Shown: positions 35,986 to 48,304 of the stretch, one piece after another
How the letters are laid out: every line of letters starts with the position of its first letter
Position numbering within the stretch: position 1 is the first letter of the stretch
Source: Anaspis maculata
Taxonomy: Eukaryota; Arthropoda; Insecta; Coleoptera; Scraptiidae
Assembly (NCBI GenBank): GCA_949128115.1
Contig: OX421962.1
Location: forward strand, 36,045,745 to 36,109,744
DNA length: 64,000 bases
Direction of reading: 5' to 3'
The notes under the pieces: model-generated
What the model was told of the DNA's origin: nothing
What the model saw: the letters and a program-made list of their open reading frames with translations, nothing else
Databases searched by the model: none
Translations under genes and position numbers: made by a program

Positions 35986-37576
35986 GAGATCTTGAATATG
36001 GAAAAGTTATTTTCAATTGTAAATTTTCAAAGAGATTTACTCAAGCTTTAATAATAATTCTTGGGCCAAGCAGTATCGTTCTTCTGATTCATCATTATTC
36101 TGTGGTTCTTTGATGCCTTTCATCGCGATGCTCTAAACTAAGATCTATGCCTCCTAAAGCTAAGCCTCACATCATATCCATTTCATCCAATCATCACCTA
36201 TGCACAAAAGAACTTGAAGGTTGACTGGGTCGAGGCGCTCATACTTCAAGTGACTTTTTTCTTTGTTCACTTTCTTCTTGAGTAAAAGGCAGTACCTATC
36301 TTCTCTTCGATCGTGCATGTGAAATCCAAAAATAGGCATCCTTGAATTTGGAAAGATAAAACCAATATTATCAAAATTTTGTGGCATTTTTGACTCTCAA
36401 TTACCTAATTGACTTGCTCCCATTTTATAAGTATGAATTATCCAGTGTAGGTGCACACTAGTACAACACACACGTAGGTCCGTACGCACAATATTGGTAA
36501 CTGTACTAGGTTAAATAGGTAGGCACACAGCAGCTGTGCAGTGCACTGGGCAGTGCAGGAGGCATACTTTGGCTTCCTCGAGCTTTTCATTTGTTTGGTC
36601 TTCCATGACTTTGCAAGGCGGTTATATCCTTTTTAATTCGGCACTGGACAAGGGCACACGTCGTAGAGGATACAATCGAATCATTTGGAGCTGCAAATCT
36701 TGAATTGGGCATATTCGTAACTTCAAAATTTATTGTTCCAGGTTCACTTACTTGTGCAACAGTATTTTCTAATTTGGATTGTCTTCTGCTTGGAAAAACT
36801 ATCTCTGAACGGCGATCGCTGTGGTTTTCACATTCAAAAACCTCAAAAGCGATTGAAAATGCCACATTGAAGAGCGAAACTGACAAATGAAAAAATTTAA
36901 CCACAAAAATGAATGATATGCTGTCACTTTGCTGTATAATTCTGTGGGATAGACCTCTGTGATTCGTGTGCCTTCGGGTGGTTCATAACTTACGGGTTGC
37001 ATACTCAAATACATGATTTCCCCTCACCCCGTTCCGCATCAAATTTCCTCGCCTACAAGCTGGGTTACGTTCCCTCCTTATATTCTAACCTCCTTGAGTC
37101 AGTTGTAATGTAGATTGGTCAGTTGTAATTCAGAAAGCGTCAATCGCAATTCAGAAATTGTCATATGTAATTCAGTTTGGTCAATGTAATTCAGAGAGCG
37201 TCTAATGTAATTCAGAATCCCCTTTTTTTACTTTTTCAGTCTTAGTTCATTACAATCAGCACATCATTGAAAATTTGCACAAATATTCATGGTAAATCAG
37301 ATATGGGTTACATTTGATGCATTCTTGCATTGACTTTAACAAGACCCTGAATTTCAAAAGTCGGTCAACAAGGAAAGAATTTATTATGTCTGGAAAATTG
37401 GAAAGTTGATTTTTTGAGATCATACCCTATAATTTGAGGAGAAATGCAGAATTAAAAAAGAAAACGTTTCGAGGCATAAGTAGGTACATGAAGTGGCTTT
37501 CATGGATCAGTTGAAGAAATTCTACAAAATGTTTTGGGAGCAGCTCAAATGTTTAGATTTCTGCAATAGTTAGGTA

Positions 37577-37766
37577 CAGTTGGGAGCGCGATGATGATCG
37601 GTTGGATTTCAGAAATGTTAGCTGCTTGGATAGTTCTTAATGGCCAGTTTCGACTAGAGATTGATCGTAATCAAAACTGGCATTCAAGAACGATCCAACC
37701 AGCTAACATTTCTGAAATCCAGCCGACTTCCTGGTGGTGCCGTATGAATCATTTCGCTCTCAACTG
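37577..37766. mobile_element. CAGTTGGGAGCG MITE, copy 2
   Basis: A palindromic 190-bp element flanked by TA on both sides, same family as 18640-18848 (GGATTTCAGAAATGTTAGCT core). It lies within the right arm of the 33868-38152 element and so inserted after it. Confidence 0.82.
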
Positions 37767-38453
37767 TACCTACCTTACGCCTTCTGAATTACATCTGACG
37801 CTTTCTGAATTAGGTACAATTGACCAATCTGAATTACATCCGACTCTTTCTGAATTCCAGTTGACCGATCTGAATTACATCTAATGCTTCCTGAAAATCA
37901 ATTGACTGATCTGAATTGCATGTGATGCTTTCTGAAATCCAATTGATGCTTACTGAATATAATAGTTGAAAAAACCACTATTCTGAATTGCACCTGATGC
38001 TTTCTGAAATCCACTTTACCAATCTGAATTACATCTGACTCTTTCTGAATTACAATTGACCGATCTGAATTACATCTGACGCTTTCTGAAAATCATTTGA
38101 TACATCTGAATTTTACTTGATGCTTTCTAATTTACAGTTGGAAAAGGTGTAGAACTGAGCTAAGTATACTTAGCTCAGCTCCTCGGCTCAGCTCGAAAAT
38201 CGCTATCACTGATTGCCCAGGGATTTTCGAAAACCAATCGAATCCCCTGATTTTGGAGCTGAACTGAACTGGTTCGGTTTTAGTGATTCGAAAATGCTAT
38301 TAATCCGTGATGGTATTGGTAATCCAGTGACGTAGGTACTAATAAAGCCAAGAATGAAACCTGAAATTGGAATACGTAGTTATAGTCCAGGAATTTTAGC
38401 TGTTTAAATCGCAAATAGCGAACAAAAATGAAAACTAGCCAGATTTTTGTATA

Positions 38454-39935
38454 CAGGGTGGTGAAAATTTCGATGCTCACCATTGGTATCTTGGAAACGG
38501 TAAGAGATACGAGGTCGGTTAAATTAGAAAAAAGTTGCGCATTTTTGTGGCGATTGAGAATCTGAAAAGAAACTTTGAATATTTTGATTGGTTTACGATT
38601 TATCACGAAAAAACTGAAAATTTTGATTTCAGAAATTATTTTTTATCTTTCCAACCATTCAAGCTATTTCAATAAAACTTGGTAGTTTTATGTTTTTGAT
38701 CACTCCGAGTCGACCAACGTTGGCAGAAATTTTCCAGGCCTTCTAGATGTCAAATTATGATAGTCAACTTTTGTTTTTCTTATGGCCGCCATATTGGATT
38801 TTTGCACAAATAGATAGAGAAAAAAATTAGCTTTCCGAATTTGTAACCAACATGTTATTTTTATGACATTTTAAGCGTCAAATTTTGAAATTCTCGTAAA
38901 TTATTGACCAAATCGGGAATGCTTTGAAAAACAATTGGAATATCATCAATAGTGTCAATAGCAACAACAAAAAAGTGACAGATGGTGTGCAATTGACGTA
39001 TCTAACTTCTTAATCGTGTTTTGTGCTTGTTTGTACCGGTAGTTCATAAATTGAATGGGTCAAGGGTGTCTGTGAGTTCAAAACCGTCTGTCGGAACTAG
39101 CATATCGTTCTTGTTAAAGTTTGACAAATTTATTAGAAGAGGAGTAAGGATTACCCTAGTTTCGACAGACGTTTTTCAATTCACAGGCACCCTTGACTCA
39201 TTTAATTTATGAGCTCTCTGTACAAACAAGCACAAAACAAGATTAAGAAGTTACGGCTCGATACCAAGTTGGGGCTGAGACCGCCGTAAGTGCCGTTACC
39301 ATAGCAACGGCGGATACCAACCAATCAGACCGCGCTGTATTTGGCGAGTTACGCCGTCACAAACTTCGCGCCTGCAACTTGGTATCGGGCCCTTAGATAC
39401 GTCAATTGAACACAATCTGTCTATTTTCTGTTGTTGCTATTGATAATATTTCAATTCTTTTTCAAAGCATTCCCGATTTTGTCAATAATTTACGAAAATT
39501 TCAAAATTTGACGCTAAAAATGTCATAAAAAGAACATGTTGGTTACTAATTCGGAAAGCTAATTTTTTTCTCTATCTATTTGTGCAAAAATCCAATATGG
39601 CGGCCATAAGAAAAACAAAAGTTGACTATCATAATTTGACATCTAGAAGGCCTGGAAAACTTCTGCTAACGTTGATCGACTCGGAGTGATCAAAAACATA
39701 AAACTACCAAGTTTGATTGAAATAGCTTGAATGGTTGGAAAGATAGAAAATAATTTCTGAAATCAAAATTTTCAGTTTTTTCGTGATAAATCGTAAACTA
39801 ATCAAAATATTCAAAGTTTCTTTTCAGATTCTCAATCGCCACAAAAATGCGCAACTTTTTTCTAATTTAACCGACCTCGTATCTCTTACCGTTTCCAAGA
39901 TACTAATGGTGAGCATCGAAATTTTCACCACCCTG
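38454..39935. mobile_element. 1.48-kb palindrome inserted in left arm, TA duplication
   Basis: TA|CAGGGTGGTGAAAATTTCGA ... TCGAAATTTTCACCACCCTG|TA. The intact site is visible in the opposite arm of the host palindrome near 41259-41264 (GAGCTTATATACAAAAATC), where only one TA is present. Arms are about 550-700 bp and highly alike. No transposase ORF. Confidence 0.9.
39254..39392. mobile_element. 139-bp MITE monomer, TTA duplication
   Basis: Starts CGGCTCGATACCAAGTTGGG, ends TTGGTATCGGGCCC, and is flanked by TTA at 39251-39253 and 39393-39395. The mirrored arm of its host shows the empty site with one TAA (39003-39005). Same family as the dimer at 11785-12066. Confidence 0.88.
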
Positions 39936-40330
39936 TATAAGCTCAGTTAAGCATGTAGTTCAGCATACTAAAAGTCCTCAAGAATCCGGTGTGAGCTTCG
40001 GCCGTTGTGGCCTCGAGAAGAACTTGAGGGTCAGTTTTTCGCGTATATCTCGTGAACACAAGCACTTGAGGGAAAAGTTCCCAGAAAGAAATTGTTGGGA
40101 ATTTTATTGTCTACAAGATAGGTCCTCACACATTTCACCGTCAGTCATCTCCTTCTTCGTCAAAACACAAGCACAAGAAAATAAAAATAGTCCAGATGCT
40201 CGATGCTGAAGACTGGTATGGACCTTGAGTTTAATGATGGCGGAGTGCCACTTCGTGGAGGTGTTGTTTGATCCACTCTGTTTTGGTTGAAACTTGAAGC
40301 CATCAAGACGAACTATGCCGGCGGCATATA

Positions 40331-40874
40331 CAGGGTGATATAAAAATAAAAAGTTAAACATTTGTTCCTCGAGAACCAAAAACAGTGAAGACATGTAAAT
40401 CGCCATAAATAATTCTGATTTCATGATCATGAAGTCGTCGTAAACTTGAATTAAATATATTGAGCCGTTCTTGAAATATCTTCAAAAGACTGAAGTTGTT
40501 AGTGTTGTTACCAAAAAAAAAATATATATTTTCGTCTACTCAGAAAAAAAGTTGACTGTGTTTTTTCTAAAATTTGTTGGCCTAGAGAGGGCTTTTCACT
40601 GTAATTTCATTTTAAATATAATTTATCATTGTTTCGATTTAAAACACCAAGTTTCGATTCAATATCTGAAGAATTACTGATATACGGAAAACTATTTTTT
40701 TTGTAACGACTTCAGTCTCCTGAAGATATTTCAGAAACGGCTCAACATATTTGATTCAAGTTTACGACGACTTCATGGTCATGAAATTAGAAATATTTTT
40801 GGCGATTTACATGTCTTTACCTATTTTGGTTCTTGAGGTACATTTGTTCAACTTTTTATTTTTATGTCACCCTG
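40331..40874. mobile_element. 544-bp palindrome with CAGGGTG ends, TA duplication
   Basis: TA|CAGGGTGATATAAAAATAAA ... TTTTTATGTCACCCTG|TA, sitting exactly at the centre of symmetry of the 38385-41320 element (GCCGGCGGCATA on the left, TATGCCGCCGGC on the right). No ORF. Confidence 0.85.
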
Positions 40875-41476
40875 TATATGCCGCCGGCATAGTTGGTATT
40901 GATGGCATTAAGTTTCAATCAAAAGAGAATGGATGGAACAACACATCTACCAAGTGGCAACCTGCCATCATAAAACTCAAGGTCCGTACAGTCTTCGGCA
41001 TCGAGCATCTGGACTATTTAAGTTTTCTTGTGTTTTGACGAAGAAGGAGTGGACTGATGATGGAATATGTAAGAACCTTTCTTGTAGAAAACACAATTTT
41101 CAACAATTTTGCTCCAGGTGCTTTTCCTCCAAGTGCCATCGTTGACGAGATAAACACGAAAAACTGATCCTCAAGTTCTTCTCGAGGCCACAACGGCCGA
41201 AGCTCACACCGGATTTTTGAGGACTTTCACTATGTTGAACTACATGCTTAACTGAGCTTATATACAAAAATCCGGCTGGTTTTCATTTTTGTTCGCTATT
41301 TTTTTTATAATTCCTGGACTATTAATAATTTAATGAAACACTAGATACCTACGCCTATATTTCAGAAAAAAACGGGTGAAGATGATATAGGTAACTCAAT
41401 AGGTGATCGTTAAAGAAATTAACATTATTATTATTCGTACCTATGACAAGGCAAAAACAGCATACTTAAAGCTGAA

Positions 41477-41735
41477 GGTGCGTTCAGTCAGCTGATTAAA
41501 GGTGCGTTCAGTCAGCTTATTTAGTCGCAAGTTTTAATTTTAGTCGCAAGCGCATAAACGCCCATTGGCTCTTATGAACCAGCCTCCTCAGAACAGCCAA
41601 TAAGCGATGCATCGGTTACGACTTAAATTAAAACTTGCGGCTAAATAAGCTGACTGAACGCACCTTTAGCCGCAAGTTTTAATTTTAGTCGTAAGCACCG
41701 CGCCGCTGTATTGCTTATTGGCTGTTCTGTTATTT
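41477..41735. mobile_element. MITE inserted into a copy of its own family
   Basis: An outer GGTGCGTTCAGTCAGC copy (41477-41498 and 41669-about 41735) is split by a complete copy (41499-41665) flanked by TTA at 41496-41498 and 41666-41668. The outer copy is truncated on its right. Same family as 20154-20309. Confidence 0.8.
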
Positions 41736-42298
41736 ACTATTATAGTTGACCGCTCGTCTTCAAATAAAATAAATGTCGAGACGAAATAGATTAAATTCGA
41801 TTAGTGAAAACAACAAACTTGTTATGTCTATTTGGAAAATATGGAAGTTGTTCCGATATTCGCTGGAGACCTCGACTCGAGAATAAGCCACAAACCTGGA
41901 GACTTCAACTTGAGGGTAAGCCACAAACCTCTATTACTAACGAAGGGCAGTTAGCTTGCCTGCTTGCCCGCTTGCCGGATTCATAAGCAAAACTGCTGGA
42001 CTTTTAGAACTCATACAAAGGAGCCTTGGACACACATACAGGGTGACCCAACGGAAACGAAACAGGCAAATTTTCGGGCGTTTCGGTTTTACATTTAGGT
42101 ACATGAGGCATCTAGCCCGCACTGTCGGGAGAGATGGCCAAAAACACTTGTCTGTTTTTCATTTTTTGTCTAGTTTGTCGATTCGATTATTCAACTTTTG
42201 AGTATCATATATGTATTGTTTTTGACTGAATTTAGTATTCACTAACATTTTTTGAAATTCTATGAAACCAAATACTAGTGAAAAATGTTTTTTTCAAG

Positions 42299-42469
42299 TT
42301 AAGTGTGACATCTGTCCCGGAATTACCTTATACCTTTCTCGAGCTCTCGCGAATACAGCTGGAATATGCCAGAATGGAAGCGACGAGAATGGCTTCTCCG
42401 GAAGATGTCCGGAATATTTTGGAACGCAGAAGCGGGTACATAAAGGAGCGGCTCAGCATCGGAGGTTAG
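42299..42469 (+). other. Possible terminal coding exon, GINS Psf2-like pattern
   Basis: After a plausible acceptor (TTTTTTCAAG) a GC-richer 57-codon frame reads VPELPYTFLELSRIQLEYAR, then PEDVRNILERRSGYIKERL, and stops at 42467-42469; GGAG|GTTAGA is an alternative donor just before the stop. The spacing of P, LEL, LEYA, VR and KERL recalls the central helices of GINS subunit Psf2, but the match is weak and the usual downstream helix is absent. No other exon of such a gene was found. It may be a decayed or captured fragment next to the giant palindrome. Confidence 0.3.
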
Positions 42470-42660
42470 AATTGTACTCTAACATATAGGATATATAGCG
42501 GAATACGAATGTACGATACGATACGAGGTACGATATCTAAGTGCGCCAATTTATGTGACTATTAAGTTAGTATACCTAGTACACCGTAATGAATACAACT
42601 TAGTATTCAAACGTTTGTCTCAAGGCTGTACTCGCAGTTTATTTATTTATTTATAGTTTA

Positions 42661-45600
42661 TCAATTTCACGGCTATCTGCATTAGAGCAAGCTATGGAAA
42701 AATTATTTTTTGTTGGTAGGAATGAGTATGAAGCCATAACCGTCGTCGCAGATAGTCTGTGTAAATGTGGTAGGTATGTAAAAAGGTTAGGTATTGTCGC
42801 ATTTGTGGCAGATGTCACCCTTTAGATGTCACTCGTCGCGTGGTATGATGCAAGCATGGAGGGTGCATGCAAGTCAAGTCAAAATGTTCCAGTTCATGTC
42901 GCGAAAACAGATAAACGACGCAAGTTCCTCGGAGTGTAAATTTGCTGGACACCGTCTCCACAGGTTGGTGGCTCTTTGCTTGTGCTCTGCGGTAGTGGCG
43001 GCCACTGTATAAAATGGAGCCAAAGGAAGTCAGCGGCAGAACTGAAGGAAAGAAAATTTGATGAAAATGCCTGTCCAGTGGCCCCAGTGAGGTTGAGAAA
43101 ATTCGCTTGGATGGACATTGATTTATGAAGTTGGACTGTACAAGACGAGACAATCGAGACACGACGCATTACAGATACTCGATCAACGCATGAGTGCACT
43201 CTGTGTTAGTGGGGGGGTTAGCGGAATGGTCTGTGCATTTTGTGATCAAAGCATGAAATTTGGCATACTTGTTCAGAAGATCCTCCTTCGCATTTCCAGA
43301 TGTGGCGCCACGCGAGATTTTGCGCCAGAGACACTGTATTGCGGTTCATATACCTGCTAGGGGTAAATTCCGCAAAAATGGTTCCTGGCCGGTCTCTGGT
43401 ACCGCAGTCGGTATTTTTCAGTTCTGTTTAGTTAAAACTACATGTAGAAATGAGTGAGGAGTACATTTTCACAAGCAAAGTTCCAAATGCTGCCTTTATA
43501 CGTTGTTTCAATACATTTTAAGGCCAACTTTGTTTTAGTACAGGAAACTTGGTAAAAAAATTGCCAAAATCTCGGCAAAGATATGAACGTCCTGAAAATT
43601 TGATATTCTGTTCAGAATTAAGTGCCCTACTACATATCTAAAATTGCCAAAAATCGCTCCCCGAGGCTTCGATTTATTGGAGGGGGGGTAAAAAATTGCA
43701 ACTCAAAATTAAAGGTATAGAACCCGATGGAACCCGTCAATCCAATGAATGCAAATACGTCGTAGTTCGACGCATCACAACCAGTTGATACAATTTTGGC
43801 ACAAAAAGTGTCGATCATTGTTGAAGGGGGGTCGTGGGGAAGAGCGAAACTCGGCTGGGTGGCTCTTTTTCTTCCTAGGCCATGAAGAATCGATTCCGAC
43901 AAGACTGGTATCTTTTCCGACTAAATTCAACGTCCTGAACTTGAATCCCATGTGTAAATTTGGATAAAAACAAGTTCGAACAAGTTAACTTGAGAAAACC
44001 TGTTTTTTCTTTGACAATTTTCACGAAACTTTTTTTTACTGTTAGAGGTATTCATCTATTGAAATATTTCAGAGATCATTAGATTGAACTGTATTCTTAA
44101 CGAAAATCATCTATTCGATCTGTAATTTTGTTTTCCGACATAGAAAAAACCTATTTGAACTTTAGTCGGCACTGCCCGGCGTCCACTAATGACCAGAACA
44201 CTACAGCATGCACCTTCAAGTAATAACTCAATACCCTGCATTGCGATTTATGACGATTTTGTTTATGTTATAGGGAATTCAGTTCTGCACAGATCCTCGA
44301 AGTTTCAAAGATGAGTTATAATTTTTCAGATAGTTTGGGCTATTTTCATTTAAAGATGCATGGTGTAGTGTTCTGGTCAGTAGTAGACGACGGCCTGTGC
44401 CGACCAAAGTTCAAATCGATTTTTTCTATCTCGAAAAACAAAGTTACAGATCGAATGGATGATTTTCGTGAAGAATACAGTTCAATCTGATGGCCTCTGA
44501 AATATTTTCAAAGATGAATGCCTCTAACAGTAAAAAAAAGTTTTGTGGAAATTGTCAAAGAAAAAACAGGTTTTCTCAAGTTTACTTGTTTAAACTTGTT
44601 TTTGTCCAAATTTATACATCGGATTCAAGTTCAGGACATTGAATTTAGTAGGGTTAGATACCAATCTTGTCGTGATCGATTCTTCATGGCCCAGGAAGAA
44701 AAAGAGCCACCCAGCCGAGTTTCGCCCTCCCCCGCGACCCCCCTACAACAATGATCGACACTTTTTGTGCCAAAAATGTATCAACGGGATGTGATGCGTC
44801 GAACTACGACGTATTTGCATCCATTGGGTTGACGGGTTCCATCGGGTTCTATACCTTTAATTTTGAGTTGCAATTTTTTCCCCTCCCCTCCAATAACTCG
44901 AAGCCTCGGGGTGCGATTTCTGACAATTTTAGATATGTAGTAGGGCACTTAATTCTGAACAGAATATCAAATTTTCAGGACGTTAATATCTTTGCCGAGG
45001 TTTTGGCAATTTTTTTACCATGTTTCCTGTCCTAAAACAAAGTTGGCCTTAAAATGTATTAAAACAACGTATAAAGGCAGCATTTGGAACTTTGCTTGTG
45101 AAAATGCACTCTTCACTCACTTCTACATGTAGTTTTAGCTGAACAGAACTAAAAAATACCGACTGCGGTACCAGAGACCGGCCAGGAACCATTTTTGCAG
45201 AATTTACCTCTAGCAGGTATATAAACCGCAATACAGTGCCTCTGGTGCGAAATCTTGCGTGGCGCCACATCTGGAATTGCAAAGGAGGGTCTTCTGAACA
45301 CGTATTCCAAATTTCATGCTTTTATCACAAAATGCATAGATCATTATATTTTTGGCCGTTAACCCCGCCACTATGTTGGAAGATCTCATCAACATGAAAT
45401 AATTATTGTCCCTTTCATGTATGTAGGTAGTCCTTTCTTCATCTTCTTCTGGCTTGTATGCTGTTTTAGTCAGTTTTAGTGTTGTATGAACGAGCTAGAG
45501 CACGTAGTACTTCCTACTATCAATGCTGCCGCTGACTTCTTTTGGCTTCATTTTATACAGTGCCTGCCATTACCAGAGCACAAGCAAAGACCCACCAACC

Positions 45601-45869
45601 CGTGAAGAAGGTGTCCAGCGAATTTACACTCCGAAGAACTCGCGTCGTTTATCTGTTTTCGCCACATAAACTGGAACATTTTGACTTGACGTGCATCACA
45701 CCGCGCGACGAGTGACATCTGCCACAAATGCCACAATACCTAACCTTTTCACATACCTACCACATTTACACAAACTATCTACGACGACGGTTATGGCTTC
45801 ATACTCACTCGTACCAACAGAATATAATTTTTCCATAGCTTGCTCTAATGCAGAAAGCCGTGAAATTGA
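42661..45869. repeat. 3.2-kb giant palindrome
   Basis: The outer ends TCAATTTCACGGCT...CTGCATTAGAGCAAGC are mirrored at 45830-45869, and mirroring continues inward through CTTTTGTGGCAGATGTCAC-like sequence, the CAGGTATAT...GGCGCCAC stretch (about 43310 and 45260) and the 8.7-11 kb family arms (43530-44190 and 44370-45035). The unpaired middle is only about 150 bp. Open frames inside are arm copies of each other, not genes. It is the longest inverted structure in the window. Confidence 0.88.
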
Positions 45870-45879
45870 TTATATATAG

Positions 45880-47410
45880 AGATTTTGATGAGATTGCATT
45901 GAATTTTTTTCACTTTTCATCCGTTTGGATTACCCCACATTTTTTCAGAAGTCGATTAGCCCTAAATTACTTGAAAAGTTTCTAAAACATTGCTGGGACA
46001 TTTTTTGACAAACGAAAAAACAACTGTTCCATAATTATTGCGAGAGACGTAGAAAATTCACATGGCCGTTTTTTAAAAAAAGTTGTCACTAAGAAATAAA
46101 AAACTTTTTTTTAGCTATGTACCTAGGCATTGAGTTCTGTAACACACTCAATACTCCCTATAAAAAAATTGAGTTCTTATCTCCATTTTTGAGGAAGAAA
46201 TATTAAAGATACTTTTACCCTGCTGTGAATACAGCCTTCGATAGTGGATTCTAGTATGTAGGAAGGTCGAGTAAAGTGCGAAGCGGCGAAGTTTTAATTG
46301 AAAGGCCGCAATTCAAGCCACTCGTGCAAGTTTCCATTTTTACATAAGATATTTGTCGAATCATTCTTACTTGATTAAAAAAAAACTGTTCCCCGTGTAT
46401 CCTAATTTCCAGAGAATTAAATAAATACAATTATCAAATACCACACGTGATACTTATTGAGAATTAATTTTTATCTCAAAAGTCAGCATTTGACAATTGA
46501 AAAATGTTCAGCATGCATCTGCCATCAGTGCCATCGTAACGCCGCTAGCAGAACACCAATCGACGTATCTTATGATATCCGATCATAATTTCTAGTGGAC
46601 TATACTGTTATTGATGGGGATGCAGTTTGAAAACACGAGTCTTGGCGAGCAATTCGGATGATTTACGACATTCACTGAGGCTCATGTTGTCAAACTGCAT
46701 CCTCTTGAGTAATAGCCATTGCACGAGAGTATCTGCATGTATAAAATACTATACATTCAAGTGTCACTTGAAGCTGTCAGAACTAAATAAAGTTATTATT
46801 TCACTCACGTGATGCAAACTGGAATTGAAGCACCACTGTCATCCCACAAAATTACTAGTAACATCGTGATGAGTAACCCGCAGTGCTTCTGAAAAGACAT
46901 CACATTCTATATTCTTCTATAAAAAGAACAATTTTACCCCCCATATCACCAGTATGCACGCTTCTATTTTTTTAATTCCACATCTTCATAACTTCAAACT
47001 TCAACAACTCACCATGACGTTCCGTCGATGCACACGAGAAGAGTTGCAAATTGAATGACGCCTTTCCACCCTCGACAATTCATTTTATATCCCCAGTCAA
47101 GTCCTCAAGTGGCTTCATTATTTATGGACACTATTTTTCACAATGTATCGTTATTGCAAAAGCAATCGAAAAAACAAGGTGTTGTTGTCGTCGAGCGTGT
47201 AGAGGGTATGCGTAGAGGTTTCCCATTATTTGCTCGATTTCCACCGCTCTTTGATTTATTCCTTTTTCTATATTTATTCAAGGTATTCCCCAATGGTGTT
47301 GGTTCCATTTCAATTGTAGGGCTGTAGGCTGATAATGCAGAATGAAGTACGATATACAACACGAGCACTGATCAATCTATTTTTGTCAGTGTTTATTTTT
47401 CTTGTTTCCT
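45880..47410. other. No gene or clear repeat seen
   Basis: AT-rich sequence with only short unsupported open frames on both strands. I see no splice-supported exon, inverted repeat or tandem array in this stretch. Confidence 0.5.
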
Positions 47411-47854
47411 TGCACCATTGATGCTAGTGTTTCGGACGAGACGAAACGAGACGAGATTTTGATGATCTCGATCTCGATCTCGGAAAATCTCGAAAGTAAC
47501 GATCTCGTCTCGATTTTCCGAGAATCTCGAGTATAAGATCTCGATCTCGATCTCGCCGAGATCTCGACGAGATTATTAAAGAAAGATAAAACAAGAAGGT
47601 TTGTTTGAAGACAAATTGATTTTTATTTTACCATCCTTCAACCATATTTCTAGGAAGCTTGTCATTTGAGTCACTTTTGATCCAATCCCTTTTCCAGAAT
47701 TTATACTATCCAAAGTCAATTCCGATTCTTGATCCTTCTAACCTGAACCTTTAGCTTGATCAAGAGCCCTCATTTTCCAAAATCGGTTAATAACGAATAA
47801 AGTTATTACCGCGAAATCAAAAGGTTACATATTTGAGATCACCCTGTCACCCTG

Positions 47855-48304
47855 TTATTGGAGGCGATAGACCCAAAATTTCAAAAACCGTCTCGAGGTA
47901 TGGGAACATAATCTCCCCTGAAACACTTGGAAAAAAAACAAAAACCATTTTTTTGTGGATAGAAGGCTATTCAAACTTTTCGATTTTTGAAGTACAGGGT
48001 GTTTACGATAAAATTCACCCCTCCCCCCCTAGGAGATTTACCTTTGAAATATTTTGAAAAACTAAAAACTTTTTCTTTGTTATTGGAGGCGATAGACCCA
48101 AAATTTCAAAAACCGTCTCGAGGTATGGGAACATAATCTCCCCTGAAACACTTGGAAAAAAACAAAAACCATTTTTTGTGGATAGAAGGCTATTCAAACT
48201 TTTCAATTTTTGAAGTACAGGGTGTTCACGATAAAATTTACCCCCCCCCCCCTAGGAGATTTACCTTTGAAATATTTTGAAAAGCTAAAAACTTTTTCTT
48301 AACG
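47855..48304. repeat. 225-bp tandem duplication
   Basis: The segment starting TTATTGGAGGCGATAGACCC at 47855 is repeated from 48080 with few differences; each copy ends with TACAGGGTGTTTACGATAAA-like sequence and the beginning of the foldback. The duplication thus includes the left end of the 48218-48972 element. Confidence 0.85.

Larger units (their letters stand above)
33868..38152. mobile_element. 4.3-kb foldback element with subterminal repeats
   Basis: The ends CTACACCTTTTCCAACTGTA (33868) and its exact reverse complement (to 38152) enclose long arms built of a ~20-25 base motif repeated many times (AATTCAGAAAGCGTCAGATG and AATTCAGATTGGTCAATTGT), at 33890-34080 on the left and 37100-37220 plus 37770-38140 on the right. 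Inside them a second mirrored section (34081-34200 with 36955-37093) continues the stem. LINE fragments fill the middle, and a MITE (37577-37766) interrupts the right arm. No target duplication is obvious. Superfamily unknown; the architecture recalls Foldback-type elements. Confidence 0.7.
38385..41320. mobile_element. Outer foldback, three insertions nested within
   Basis: Ends GTCCAGGAATT / AATTCCTGGAC are flanked by TA. The left arm is 38385-38453 plus 39936-40330, the right arm 40875-41320; both contain the mirrored GTGAGCTTCGGCCGTTGTGG stretch. The left arm is split by 38454-39935 and the centre by 40331-40874. Removing these leaves a palindrome of roughly 0.9 kb. Confidence 0.85.

Noticed and set aside
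36587..36904. 105-codon minus-strand frame in the 33.9-38.2 kb element
   Set aside because: The frame is open and not obviously low-complexity, but I saw no conserved motif or splice context, and it lies amid decayed LINE sequence.
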